DNA of 64,000 nucleotides from Pisaster brevispinus. Taxonomy: Eukaryota; Echinodermata; Asteroidea; Forcipulatida; Asteriidae. Below the pieces are notes generated by a model that saw nothing but the letters and a program-made list of their open reading frames with translations, had not been told where the DNA came from and did not search any database. The position numbers were made by a program, and so were the translations under genes. Every line of letters starts with the position of its first letter. Within the stretch, counting starts at the first letter, position 1. Positions 34,481 to 46,300 of the stretch are shown one piece after another. The DNA is taken from positions 11,234,768 to 11,298,767 of the forward strand of contig JAMKCF010000018.1 of NCBI GenBank assembly GCA_023634235.1, given 5' to 3'.

Positions 34481-35566
34481 AAGTGAGTGGACAAAACAGA
34501 AAACGTGCTGGTAGTAGAAGCAATAAATAATGTAGTACGTACATAGATATGATAGTTGCTAACTAAAAACAAATATATAATAATAACAATTATATGCAGG
34601 TAGTAGAAGCAGTAAAAACGTTTAAGATTTAATTACAGCTGCACAAGCTTCAAGTCGAGCAACAAGCACGGCAGAGTTCTGCTCAGTCTGAGCTGACTAA
34701 TTCACTTGCACCAGTTCAATTAAAGCAGGTAAGTAGGTAAACTATTTGATTGTTAATGTCCTCCTGTTGTTGTTGTTTTTTTCTTTTCTTCTAAATTAAA
34801 GTAACTTGGTAACATTTTGGAGAAGATGTTCTAACGCAGGAGGCGCCACGGGGGCGGGACATTGGCCTTTGCCCCCCCCCCCCATCAGTTGAACAAACAA
34901 AATAAAACGGGGGAAAGGAAAAGAAAGGACATTTATATAAAGAAGGACAGGAAAAAGAGGACGACAAATTGAAAAAGAACAGGCACTAAATAAAGGAATA
35001 GGGCGAAAAGAATTGAGGCAATAATGTTACCTAGCCGTATACTAAGAATGGGGTATATCAAATCGGTTAAAAGTGCTCCCTGTTGCAAAAGTCGTTTCTG
35101 GTTTTTCTTCTTTGTTTATTTTGTTTCCCTTCTTTTTGAGACAATTTTGTGGACGATTTAACTGTACCGTTTTAACTATCAGTTCACACGGTCCGATGTT
35201 CTTGAAGCATAAAACACACATTTAAATTAACGCACAGTGTCTTAGTATTGGTTGACAGGAGACTATTAACCAAAGCCTCCCTCTTAGTTTTGAACCAAAA
35301 CAAGAAAGTAAATTGTTTGCAAAAAAGCAAAACCTCAAGTTACCACGGTGAAATAAATAAGCAAAATAAGGCTCTAATGTGTTGCTCGACTTGAAGCTTG
35401 TGCAGCTGTAATTGTAAATCTATATTTGCATTGACGTCCTGCTTCTACTACCTACACATTTGTTTGTTTTTGTTGGAGTCTGCAAACTAACATATAATTA
35501 TATGTGAATACTACGTTAATTACTGCTTCTACTACCATCAAACTATTCTGTTTTGTCCACTCACTT
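34481..35566. mobile_element. 1.09-kb element with 186-bp inverted terminal arms
   Basis: Left arm 34481-34666 (AAGTGAGTGGACAAAACAGA...) pairs with right arm 35380-35566 (...TTCTGTTTTGTCCACTCACTT). GTAGTAGAAGCA-type blocks occur twice per arm. The arm ends run into the exon-like segment at 34639-34728. No transposase and no clear target duplication. Confidence 0.75.
34639..34728 (+). CDS. exon-like 30-codon segment of an unknown gene
   Basis: Acceptor TTTAATTACAG and consensus donor CAG|GTAAGT flank exactly 90 open bases, phase-neutral: LHKLQVEQQARQSSAQSELT then NSLAPVQLKQ. Gln/Ser-rich, coil-like, no recognised family. Its first 28 bases also occur inverted at 35380-35407, so the inverted repeat cuts into it; it may be a captured or decoy exon. 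Confidence 0.35.
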
Positions 35567-35631
35567 AGACAAATTAGATTTTAATACAAATGCATAGACC
35601 ATTCTTTACATGCTAACTTGTGAGACCTGGA

Positions 35632-35773
35632 GCCGGTTTCACAAAGAGCTAGGATTGATCTTAACTCCAAATCACTTCTAATTGCTAAGCAAAGTGTGAT
35701 GTCATAACACAAATCACTAAGGTGATACTGACAACTTAAGATGAATCTTTGTGCTTTGTGAAATCGTTCCCGT
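35632..35773. mobile_element. CACAAAG/GTGAAAT palindromic MITE
   Basis: Ends CCGGTTTCACAAAGAGC and GCTTTGTGAAATCG are inverted; interior AAATCACTAAGGTGAT is itself palindromic. Relative at 17603-17712. Confidence 0.6.
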
Positions 35774-36227
35774 TCCTCGAGATACACATACTTGCATTAC
35801 ATACTTACTTTAAATCTTGTGAATTTCATGATATGAGGAGATTTTGCTGTACGTACTAACTTGTGAGACGTGGTTTGATCGCTTCATATACTAGATCCTT
35901 TATCACTCGGTGTTTAAAATTAACAATTTAATTTAATATAGATTACAATTCTTAGTTAATTGGCCATTTTAGCGAAGTGATTATTTAATTAGCCAACCTT
36001 GATCTCAAACAGATGATAATTAATCATGATGTTTTATAATGGGATCAGCTGGTGACTGTGGTTAACCGTGGTTCTGTCACGTAAAAAGGAATAAGGCAAT
36101 GCATATGTTTACTAAATCGCAATGAGATATGCAACGTGTGTGTTATTTATACTGAAAGGCCACACGGTAAATTAGTAAACTTGTTTCGAGGGTAAAATCA
36201 CATGTATTAATACACTTGCAATAATAC

Positions 36228-36500
36228 TCATAATGAATAGAATGCTGGCTTAGAGAGTCGAAGTCTCGGTGGTGGTAGGTCAGCCATCTCAGGTATTTCG
36301 GGTTTGAAACGACATTTACGACAGTCGACACACTGGCGTTGGTGATGGCGGACTGCCTCTCGGCCACGTAGGATCAATAAGTTACTTCTAATTTCTGCAA
36401 GAATGCGTTCTGGCCCAGGGTGGAGAAGTTTTTCGTCGTACTCTTGAGTGAGTAGCTTGGCGATGTGATGACTGGGATCAAGGCTTGGACATGCATGCGT
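36228..36500 (-). pseudogene. BEL/Pao-type LTR retrotransposon integrase fragment
   Basis: Read on -, one frame runs HHIAKLLTQEYDEKLLHPGP, then ERILAEIRSN, LILRGREAVRHHQRQCVDCR and KCRF to TGA at 36228. This is the zinc-binding N-terminal part of a retrotransposon integrase as in BEL/Pao elements, with the CxxC pair kept and the first His apparently replaced by Tyr. No LTR, protease or RT adjoin it. Lies about 280 bases upstream of the glycosyltransferase. Confidence 0.65.
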
Positions 36501-36781
36501 TCGGTTTGTCCATTAGAGTGGACTGTGGGTGGTTGATGTTAGACAGAAAGATATATTGTAAATGTTCAAACTCTTGATTAGAGCATGACTCTTTCAGTTG
36601 AGATTCGGTGTCTATCATCGCAAGGGACTGGTTATCAATGTATTGTCTAGCAGTGTAAGCTGATGGAAAGACGTGTTAGTGAGTGTCACTAACACTTCAT
36701 CATATATTTATGTTTATATACATTTTTTTTTTCAACAGAAATCGACCGGCTCCCATATACCGACAGCCAATTGTCTTCACC

Positions 36782-37386
36782 ATGACTAACTCTGCCAGCC
36801 GGAAACAAATTCATTTTGCTCTCGTCCTCGCCCTCGTCGTCGTTTACGCAAACTCCATGCAAACAGTGGGTTCCCCAAAGAAGCTGAAGCTTCTATACTA
36901 CACCGCCTCCGACGACGGCAGCCATCATTTATCCAGTACCAAGATTGCAGCTGCGCTTGTTCGACGAGGTCATGACGTCACTTTTCTGCTAAGCAACAGC
37001 TGTACAAAATGGCTAAATGCCAGCGACGCTGCCCTGTTTAACTTCGCCGTACACATGTCCACGTTTACAGAACGAGACCGACTGGAAAACTTGCGGGAGA
37101 TTTCCCGTTCTGGTCTACGTGGTGATACCTCCGGCATCTGGCGCACATCTCTATACTTCTGGCGAAGCAGACTGTTTTCCCCCAAAGGTGCTACATACAA
37201 TTTTTTCGCGACTGAATGCAAAAGTCTTCTAAGAGATAATGAAACCATAAACAGTCTACAAGATAAGAAATTCGACATGCTGATAGGGGAGGATCAGAGC
37301 CAATGTCACCCTCTACTTGCTAAACGACTTGGCATCAAATTTTCACTTACAAGTGGTTTAGGGATCATTCCTGTTAAAGGAATGTG
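36782..37386 (+). CDS. UGT exon 1: signal peptide and acceptor-binding half
   Basis: 201 codons plus two bases. Hydrophobic FALVLALVVVYANS, then KLLYYTASDDGSHHLSS and GHDVTFLLSN, the first strand and catalytic-His loop of the GT-B fold. Donor GTACGT. Confidence 0.92.
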
Positions 37387-40300
37387 GTACGTAGATATTT
37401 TATGTTCCATTCTTACAATCTAACCAGATCCCAAACTAGACTTGCATAACAAGATTTAGCCTCGTGCACAATTCCACAAGTTGCTTGAATATTGCCATGA
37501 GGTGCACAAATGAAGGTAACAAATGTAGTCCCAGCTCCTTTGAAAAGTATGGATAAAAGACTGTTTTAAAACTGATTGTTGCTTGATTGGTATATGTTCC
37601 GCTCCATTCCATTCATCGGGTTTTAACTTCTCTAAAATGACAACTTAATGGGGGAACTCAATCAAACTTTCACACTTGGTTTTCTTGAAATGCATCTTTT
37701 GTTGATTGGTGATTATTGTGAACAATTTTATGTGAGCCGCAAGGACTACTGTCGATGTCATGTTTTTCTGAAAATAATCCAAGCCGTTCAATTAATAACA
37801 AATACAAATAGGTACGGTTTACCGAGTCACCCAGCATACATACCGGAGCGCCAAGCCGGTCTAACCGACAAGATGACGTTCATACAGCGCCTGAAGAATG
37901 TCTATCTATACGGCGTCCAGTGGCTCTTCCGACGCGCAATGTTGATACCATACCGTGCACTCCAAGAAGCTTACGATCTCAGTCCTGAGAAGAGTATGGT
38001 AGAAATGGTGGCTGAGGCCCAGCTGTGGGTGTTCAATGGAGGATTCGAGATGGATTTAGCCCGCCCCCTTACGCCGAATGTCATCTTCATTGCCTCGCCT
38101 GGGTTGGGTCTACCGTCAAATCATAAGGTGCATTGTTTTGGTGCCAAAAAGTATTTTTTTATTTATTAATTGTTTTTATAACTGTACGGATTTTTAGCTC
38201 GTGGAATAAAGCATTTTGTAGCTTGATTCAACCTGATTGTCTCTTATTTATCTTGGGTTCTTGAATTACCCTAACCAAACCCCAAACCTTAACTGTCTCA
38301 TCTCCTTATTTAACTTTACCTAAACCCACACTCAGTCATAGCCTCAATCCTCCGTTAGCTTACGGTAATATCATTAAGCTTGATTTCTTCTAATGTTTAC
38401 CCCTACCGCCCCACTGCCGACCACAGCGATCTTAACAGCCAAATAAACCATGGGCCCTGTCCTTTAGCCTTATCCAATTACTTACATAACACCAAACTTT
38501 AGCTCTTGCCTAAACTTTAATCATGGTTTAAAGCCTAATCCCTCAACATTAACCCATCTTGATCCCCTGTAATGTAGATACCAGAAGATCTGCAAGATTT
38601 TCTCGATGGTGCCAAAGATGATGGCGTCGTCCTGTTCTCACTGGGAGGTTACGTAAACGAGATGGAGACTGCGCAGGCTCAGATGTTTGCTAACGCATTG
38701 GCTAGACTGCCCCAGCGAGTCCTTTGGCAGTTTGCGGGGAACACATCTCGAATACGAGTTGGAAATAACACAAAAACCGTTGAATGGATCCCACAGAAGG
38801 AGGTCATGGGTGAGTAGTGTTGTAAAACATAAGTGTGTATCTATTGTGGTGTTTCGTGGCCGAGCGGTCTAGTGAAACATATTAAAGTTCTGGCGATTGA
38901 ATCATCAGAGTGTGGGTTTGATTCCAAGTTGAGAATTTTCTTTTGCGCAGGTTTATTTTAGTTTTTATCGAAATAGTACAATAATTTTTGACTCTGGCAG
39001 AAATATTGTTTTCTTGTTATGTATTTATTTTGATGGATAGTGCGCTAAGTGTTTGTCTCGCAAGAATGCGGCCCTGGTTTGATTCCCATCCAGGGCAGTG
39101 CATAAAGTTGTGCATGGGTTACATCCTATGCTAAGGGCGCTCGTCTCCAGGGCATTCAGTTTCCTACCCTAAGACAAATCAAACACTTTCGATCTCCGCC
39201 TGTGCTCTATGGTCATACATGGGACTGTGGCTGGCTGCAAGGCACCCGTGTATGCCTTCAGCTTCAACAGCACGTTGTCGCTGCGTCCTTCGCAATCAGC
39301 TTCTCAGCTGCCAGTGATGAAACCTTTCAAGTTGCAATACTTATTTTCCCCACTTTGTTACAGGTCACCCTAACTCCAAGATGTTTTTGAGCCACGGCGG
39401 TTTGAATGGTTTACATGAAGCGGCATGGTACGGGTTACCAGTCGTTGGTATCCCGCTATTCGGTGATCAGTTCGACAACTTGGAACGGGCCGCAGCAAAA
39501 GGGATGGCACTGCAGCTGGACATCGTTTCGTTGAATGAAGATGTTTTAATTGAAGCGATCAGTCGCGTTATCAAGGAACCAAGGTAAAGACTTATTAGTC
39601 TCTGATCAAGGCGCTTATGGAAATGGGAGGGGAATAAAGCGATCGCTTCGTATAGAATTTCCAGAACACATTGCTCCATGACCCATCATCGTCATTATCA
39701 TCATGTCCCAGAGCCGTGAAGCCAGTAATGGGGGTCCTTCCACTCTTCTCACTATTCAATTATAATCGTTCAAATTGTCAATTATGGTTACTCAATTTGT
39801 CATGACCGGGAATGAATCCACACTCTGGTGATTCAGCCATCAAAACTTAAGTCCAATGCACAAGAATCCTTGGTCAAGTCCCACATCCATAGATTATAAC
39901 AAAATAAATAGTGTACAAAACAATATGAAAAACAATACCACAACACAATATTAAGCAGTGGAGATTTTAATATGAACAAACTGATTGCTTCGCAAATTAT
40001 TTTTGCTAAGCCTAATAAATGCGGTGAAATCGTCGCATAAAAACCCATTGTTGCAATTTGGCTGGTACATGCAATTTCTTTCTGCTAAGTAAGATTTGGC
40101 TGTGTTTACAGGTAAAACAGCTTTTCAGGGTTGAACAGTTAATAAGAAGATGCAAACATGAAATTAAATGGGCGATATGTGGCGCTATGATTGAATTGAT
40201 TTGGTCCTGCCTCTATTCAACTTTACCAATTGAAAGAACAGGCTGACGTGGAAATTTAGATATTGGCATTGAAACTACATTAAGGAGATCTTTTAAATCT

Positions 40301-40811
40301 AGCGTCAAAAGTTGCTCAACGAGCGAGAAAGGTGTCAGTGGAGCAGATACATGTCTGTAGGCGTGGCCAGCGGTGACTGTGGTGGGGAGGATTTATGGGT
40401 CTGGCCGTGTCTTTATTGGCGGCTAAGGCTGGATCTCAGCGTCATCATTCGCCAGTTTGGATACCGTCTTAGTTTTAATTCCCACCATGCATCGGTAACA
40501 AACTCTTTCTTCTCTATTCCAGATTTCGCGAGAGGGCGCAACACATTTCCCGAATGCTCCGTGATCAACTACTCATTCCGTCCGAGAAAGCTGCGTTTTG
40601 GATTGCTCACGTGGCCAAATATGGCGGGGAGCACCTACGCCCGAGATCAGTTGATCTCACATGGATACAGAATAATCTCATCGATGTGTACGCGTTTTTG
40701 GGCGCAGTTTTACTTGCAGTTGTGGGGGTTTTCGTCCTTGTTTGCCGGGGCTGCCTGGTTTTATTACGTTACATGCGCAGTAAACGACAGGAAAAGTTGA
40801 AAATGACGTAA
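36782..40811 (+). CDS. UDP-glycosyltransferase (UDP-glucuronosyltransferase-like), complete, 5 exons
   Basis: GT1-family ER membrane enzyme that transfers a sugar from a UDP-sugar to small lipophilic acceptors. Exons 36782-37386, 37812-38127, 38578-38809, 39364-39583 and 40523-40811 give 553 residues, normal length. Seen: N-terminal hydrophobic signal (about 8-24), catalytic-type His48 in GSHH, FDMLIGEDQ, VLFSLGGYV, the donor signature HGG (395-397) to DQ (419-420), a C-terminal membrane segment (about 510-539) and a basic tail ending KLKMT, which fits the KxKxx retrieval motif. The ATG at 36782 was chosen because an acceptor (TTTTTTTTCAACAG) at 36738 implies a spliced 5' UTR; the frame upstream of it has no ATG. 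Substrate cannot be told. Confidence 0.93.
37812..38127 (+). CDS. UGT exon 2
   Basis: YGLPSHPAYIPERQAGLTDK then MTFIQRLKN is the conserved SYVP/TGxTDKMTFxER block. Ends TPNVIFIASPGLGLPSNHK. Joins exon 1 to complete Trp. Donor GTGCAT. Confidence 0.92.
38230..38577. other. UGT intron 2 with degenerate CTAACC-like run
   Basis: Repeated ACCCTAACCAAACC, TTAACTTTACC, CCTAAACCC pieces, strongly pyrimidine-biased on +. No exon. Confidence 0.4.
38578..38809 (+). CDS. UGT exon 3: start of sugar-donor domain
   Basis: IPEDLQDFLDGAKDDGVVLF then SLGGYVNEM begins the nucleotide-sugar domain; LWQFAG and TVEWIPQKEVMG match the family's donor loops. Donor GTGAGT. Confidence 0.92.
38851..38933 (+). repeat. 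tRNA-Leu/Ser-like pseudogene or SINE head
   Basis: A-box TGGCCGAGCGGTCT and B-box GGGTTTGATTCC are spaced as in a long-arm tRNA, but acceptor stem pairing is poor. Within UGT intron 3. Confidence 0.6.
39032..39300 (+). repeat. tRNA-derived SINE
   Basis: Head AGTGCGCTAAGTGTTTGTCTCGC and GGCCCTGGTTTGATTCCC (B-box) with GGCCCTGG/CCAGGGC pairing, then an unrelated body. Second SINE in the same 554-base intron. Confidence 0.6.
39364..39583 (+). CDS. UGT exon 4: PSPG-like signature
   Basis: HPNSKMFLSHGGLNGLHEAA, YGLPVVGIPLFGDQFDN: the UGT signature with both the His-Gly-Gly and the Asp-Gln that contact UDP-sugar. Confidence 0.95.
39584..40522. other. UGT intron 4, no exon supported
   Basis: Longest UGT intron. 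Contains pieces of GCTAAG-type repeats (39985-40090). No alternative exon with good splice sites was found. Confidence 0.35.
40523..40811 (+). CDS. UGT exon 5: membrane anchor and ER tail
   Basis: Completes Arg, then a linker with KAAFWIAHVAKYGGEHLRP (family FWIEYVxRHxGAxHLR), a membrane span LGAVLLAVVGVFVLV and the tail RYMRSKRQEKLKMT. Confidence 0.93.
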
Positions 40812-41438
40812 ACGATTTGAATTTAAAATTGAGATCAAAATTCTAATTCATTCGGCTGCCAATAATAAGGCATGGGTTACACTTTGTTTAATCAGTGCGT
40901 TTCTTTTCTGCATTGTGTTTTTTCTTCTTGCAATTTTCATAACAATTAATAGGTTGGTTTTACCACATTTGTTATGTGATTATTTGTAACATTTAATTAC
41001 TTATAGGGGTTTTGGCAATATATGCTTTCGTCAAGATTTTGTAGTCTTGTCTTCTTTCTTTCCGTCTGATTTTTTTTACCGGACCTAAAGCGGCATAGCC
41101 AGGACTTTTTCGGTGGGGGATTGCTTTTAAGTGTGGGGGAGGAGGGCGGGGGAAGAATGGGTTTGTCAGTGTGGGGGTGGGGGTCATGCTTTTTTCATGG
41201 GGGGTGGGTTCCTGGAGGAACTGGAAGTTTGTGCCACCCCCCCCCCCCAAGCTACGCCGCTGAGGCCCTTTCCCACATTATGGTTGGTAAACGGATTTTG
41301 TTATCAGATAATAATATACTTATTTCTGTTCGGTATGACTTCAGCATATTGAAGCTTATAACTTAACTTAGTTATGTGGAAACTTGACATCACCATTGCG
41401 GCAGTGTTATCCTGGTGAAGGATATTTTTTAACTTGAG

Positions 41439-41631
41439 ACGAGGGGACGACCTCGTAGTTTTCAACGACGACCAGCAAGTTTGTATTGTTGTTCGTGGCG
41501 TTAACAAACCTGTAACTTGGCAAGGAATTCACGTAGTTTCCTATCAAGTTGACAGCTTAATGAAAACAAAAACACCGAAATCAGTCTATACAGTGCGAGT
41601 AAAAAACAAAACAAAACCTATTCACTTTTAA
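41439..41631 (+). CDS. possible terminal exon of an unknown gene
   Basis: Acceptor GATATTTTTTAACTTGAG opens a frame reading GDDLVVFNDDQQVCIVVRGV, then NKPVTWQGIHVVSYQVDSL, to TAA. Composition is more protein-like than nearby frames and faintly recalls CAP-Gly-like beta-strand sequence, but no family is claimed. No partner exon was found. Confidence 0.25.
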
Positions 41632-43259
41632 AACTGCCCAATATTGTGTAGAAATACAGATAATATACCCTCATGTACTATTAAATTCACTCTTTCTGCT
41701 TCATTTGGTGCCAGTTTTATTGTATTATTTTTCGTGCTTGACTGCACAGGAGAAATAAGAGTCGATAACCAGCAACTGATAGAAAATACGTCGAAACAAT
41801 CAATTTAACATTTTTCAGATGTCGTTAATGTGTATTGTCACTAGCGTTCGCGCGGCACGCGCTAGATGGGAGATGGGAGATTGGCGGCCTGTGTTAAGAT
41901 GGCGGTGCCCTGCATGTGCACTAACAAAGATGGCGATTTAACGATCGTTATAGTATAGAAGGTTGGTATAAAACTATATTAGTAAACCTGGAATCTGATC
42001 ATTTTGAAATTGTGAACAACATTACTGACATACAAAACGTCTTTTAAAGATCAACTTGAACGAGATTCATATTTTGTTCTGTACAGAAAGGTAAACAAGT
42101 CGGCACCTTATTCAAGAAGATGCAATTTTGTCTCAACAGCCAAACTTTCATGTTTGGAGAAAATCGCGTTTGAAATTTTTGAAATCATTGTTTCGGACAC
42201 TATTTGCCATTTAAACGCTGACACTTTTCCAAGCATGAAAGTGGAGATCCTAAACCACGTTGTTATTATAACTACAGTAAGTTTGGAGTAATTAACTGTT
42301 AAACGCGAATTTCTCTTCGTGAAAAATTGCACAAACGAGGTCTGTGTACCCAGCGCGTGGTGTACAAGCCAACGCGTAAACGACGAATGTCTTTTCGTGA
42401 AAACCTAAATATATCTAGGTCACATCAAATTTGACCTAGGGAGGGTAGGTACACCTTTAGTTATTACTCCAAAAATTAATTACCATGACAACTAATTAGG
42501 TAGAAAACACTGCAGTTGTTGGTAATGAATAACATGTTTAGAAACAGTTCCTTTCAAGGGAATGTTGTTTTAAAGAGAGGGATTCAAAAACATTTAAATC
42601 TGGGAAACGTTTCTGTAAGAACCGCTCCAGATTATTGGCAGCAGTATCTCAAAACGCAACCATCTTTTGAAGTTAAATTTTCACAGTTTTATTGTTAAAT
42701 TGTATTTATTTACTTTTATATAGATTACAACAACCGTATGGTCATTGTTTGGCTGTTGTACACATAATGCTGACATAGGCAACATTATCAATAATTATAA
42801 ATTATAAATCACCTTAGTGAAAGTTTCAGCTGAATGCAGTGTCTACTTGTTAATAAAACAAGGGGGAATGGTCACGGTATTTTCATCACAAAGTCAAATC
42901 CATCCATGTTTAGCGAGGTAAGAGCGGCGTATCAAAGGCAACTCTGGCCTCAACATAATAAATGGACACTGCGGAAGATTGAACCTCAAAAAGGTTGCCT
43001 TTATGGCAACTTTTGGATAGATATTTTGTTTTTCTGACATACTTTTATTGGCACTAAACAGTGGAGGTATTTCAGACAAAAATATTTGTGCAGGATGCTT
43101 TAACGTTACCATGTTAAGAACAAGTAAGCTTTCGCATTAAAAACAAATAAATAAACATAACAATAACTTGAATAAATACATTAACCAATAGTTAATTAAT
43201 GGGCGCATCATTTCCATCAGATGCAGAGGCCAAGGACCAAACTTGACCCTATTCCAAGT
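41632..43259. other. intergenic, nothing firm
   Basis: Frames at 42108-42332 (-) and 42516-42698 (+) lack domains. An AATAAA on the - strand at about 42688-42693 could end the Myb/SANT-like gene. Confidence 0.35.
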
Positions 43260-43378
43260 CTATGCTCCAACTTTAGCAGGAGCTTCTGCTAGATTACAAG
43301 AAGCACCAACATCCCCATCATCGTCATCCTCGTCATCTCCATTGGAATCGTCTCCACTTTGTGTTGGTGTCACAGATG
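43260..43378 (-). CDS. last exon of the Myb/SANT-like candidate, acidic tail
   Basis: Acceptor TTCCTTTTCTTTTTCAATAATGTAG. Completes Ser, then SVTPTQSGDDSNGDDEDDDD, GDVGASCNLAEAPAKVGA and TAG. The acidic run suits a nuclear factor. Confidence 0.5.
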
Positions 43379-46300
43379 CTACATTATTGAAAAAGAAAAG
43401 GAAATAAGTTCCATAATTAAGAATAAGTGCTGAGCACCATTGGTTTGCGTTGTGATTGTCAGTCATGATATTACGCCAAATCCACAGAAATTACTCTTTT
43501 CGGTAGGATAATGATATTACTTTACTCCACACACAGGTACATGTATTGACAGGAGAAAAACACTTGCTCCATACACAAATTGTCAAAAATTAAACCTTTA
43601 TTGTAATGCTGATACAACTTCCTGTATTGCACTATTTTAAGCTGCCTGTCAAGTTTGCTTGAAAACAATTTCTTTATCACGCGAATGCTTATGAAATACG
43701 AAAAAAATATAGCGCGTCTGTATCCTATATCCAAGTCGGTCTTTGGCTGCCATCAATTTGGGATGCAGGCACGCCATATTTTTCCAAATTCTACTTGCGC
43801 TTGTGTAATAATTAATACAATAGTACCTGCAACTATTTCTTAAGTTAATATCTCAATTCACTGAGGAGTTTATAATTTAAACCAAAATTAAAGCATAACC
43901 TCTACTTCAACTTCACTGTGCGCTGAACCAGATCTGCGGCACACACACACACACACTGTCGTCTCGCATTTTGCACCGTTTTTGCTGTTTTTAAGTTTTC
44001 TTCCTGAATTTTAAAGTGTTCATGTGATTGCTGATCATCTGTAGACAATAACTATCTGTTTTCTGAGCTGATTTGGCAAAGAGTGTGTGAGTAGTATTAA
44101 CATTTAATTTTTAAGACGGCCGTCCTTCTACACACTGGATTGCACTGCACCACATACATGTAGTACACACAGTGCGCCATTCGCCATTCTTTTTGACAAT
44201 AACCGTGAACAATGCCACCATTATATTACTACAATAGTGCATTTCTTCACTCACTGAATAGTGTGAAGACAACTTGTATTCATCTGCATAGTCTGCCTAC
44301 TCCAGTATGGCCGCCACTGTCCGAGCTCAAACATTTTTTTCCCGACAAGACGAGGTTGTCGTGCTGGCAGTCATAAGAGGCGCAAAATCTCACCGATCAT
44401 TACAGAACGCCATGCATTACGTCACCCTGCTCGCCATGGTGGTGTAGTTCATTGTAATTTGGCTGAAATTCCCATCAATCACAACCGGCAACAGGGTCTA
44501 ATACCTGTAACAGTTCATCTCCAGAAGCTGACAAAACATCAAGTGAAACCAAAGACCAAATTTGCTTCATGGAACGCCTGTTCAATAAACAACAAGGTAA
44601 CTTCAGTTTGTGACTTTGTGTCTGATAATGGCATTGACATTCTAGCATTGCAATAAACCTGGCTAACTGGTACTGATCGTGATAACTTCACTAAAGCCGA
44701 CATCAAACAGTCGCTTCCCAATTATGACGTAGTCCACAATCCCAGAAGATCTCGACGTGGGGTGGGGTCTGCTTCATTTTGAAATGTGGCTTTAGTGCTA
44801 TAATCCTTCAGATCATTTGAATACATGGATGTGACCGTATCTATAAAGTCCTCTACCCTCAGGATGCTAAACATCTATCGTCCACCTGTCTCAACCAAAA
44901 ACAAGATGTCTCCTGCTATTTTCTTTGATGATTTCTCTACACTGCTGGAATCCATTGTTCCAGTTCCTGGTCAGATCATACTATTCGGCGACTTCAACTT
45001 CCATATAATTGTGGCTGAAGATCGTCACGCAGCGAACTTTCTCCATCTCACAGAGAATGCTGGGTTTCAGCAGCATGTAACGGAACCTACACATCGATCC
45101 GGTCATATGCTTGATCTAGTCTTCTCGCGCAAGGATTCCACTGTGGTTACCGATGCTATCATCATACAGGGTCTTCCATCTGACCACCATGCATTGATGT
45201 GTTATCTCGAGATGCAGCGTCCACCTGCTCTAAAGAAGACACTACGATACACGAAGGTACGTGAAATCGACTTGGACAAGTTTAAGCTGGATATCGAGTC
45301 TTCTCTACCGTCTACAGATCCTGCTTCTGACCTCATGGATAAGTTGGTAGGTCAAATTTATTCCACCCTTCGTGATCTTCTTGACAAACATGCTCCAGTG
45401 GTCAGTAAAAGCATCACTATAAGACCGAGCTGTCCATGGTTCTCAGACGAGCTTCGGTGCCTGAAACAAAGTAAGAGGCGTGCTGAGCGTCGATATAAGA
45501 GCTCCGGCCTGGAGGTTGATGGTCAGATCTTCCGTGAGCAATGCAGAGTCTACAAGAAAAACCTTGAGGTATCTAAACGCAACTACCACAACTCCCGAAT
45601 TACTGGTAGTGGCACGAGGGAGCTGTTTCACATCGTTAACTCATTGAGCAATTCCAATACAGCGCGACGGCTACCAGCACATGATTGCTCACAGACACTT
45701 GCTGATGAGTTTGCAAACTTCTTTGAGCACAAAGTTCGCAATATTCGGAGAACATTGGATGCAACAAACAATCCAGGATCGCTAATCTCCTCTCGTGAGC
45801 TGTGCACCTTTTCGTTTTTCAAAGTTTGACACGGTATCAGAGGACGAGGTACGGAAGTTGATAATAGATTCACCATCAAAGACCTGTCAACTCGACCCGA
45901 TCCCAACCACGCTACTCAAGAAGTGTACAGACAGTCTGCTTCCGGTCATCACTGGTATAATTAACTCTTCACTCATGTCTGGGATTGTACCACAAAGCTT
46001 CAAATCTGCAAGAGTTGTACCACTTATTAAGAATCCTAAGCTTGATCAAAACATCCTGATGAACTATCAACCGGTGTCACTCCTCAGTTTCATGTCTAAG
46101 CTGCTGGAGAGATGCTGTATGTAGCAAATAAAAGGCCACTTTGCTTCTCACGATCTGTACGCAAGTGCACAATCTGCGTATCGGTCTCATCACTCTACTG
46201 AAACGGCCCTACTCCGAGTCCAAAACGATGTTCTACGAGCCATTGATGAGCACCGTGAAGCAGCACTTATCTAACTGGATTTCAGCTCAGCATTCGATAC

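Noticed and set aside
36683..36781. Upstream 33-codon extension of the UGT frame
   Set aside because: It has no ATG and crosses a clear 3' splice site (TTTTTTTTCAACAG), so translation should start at 36782.
38851..38933. Functional tRNA gene
   Set aside because: A and B boxes are present but the acceptor stem does not pair well and the arms do not fold cleanly.
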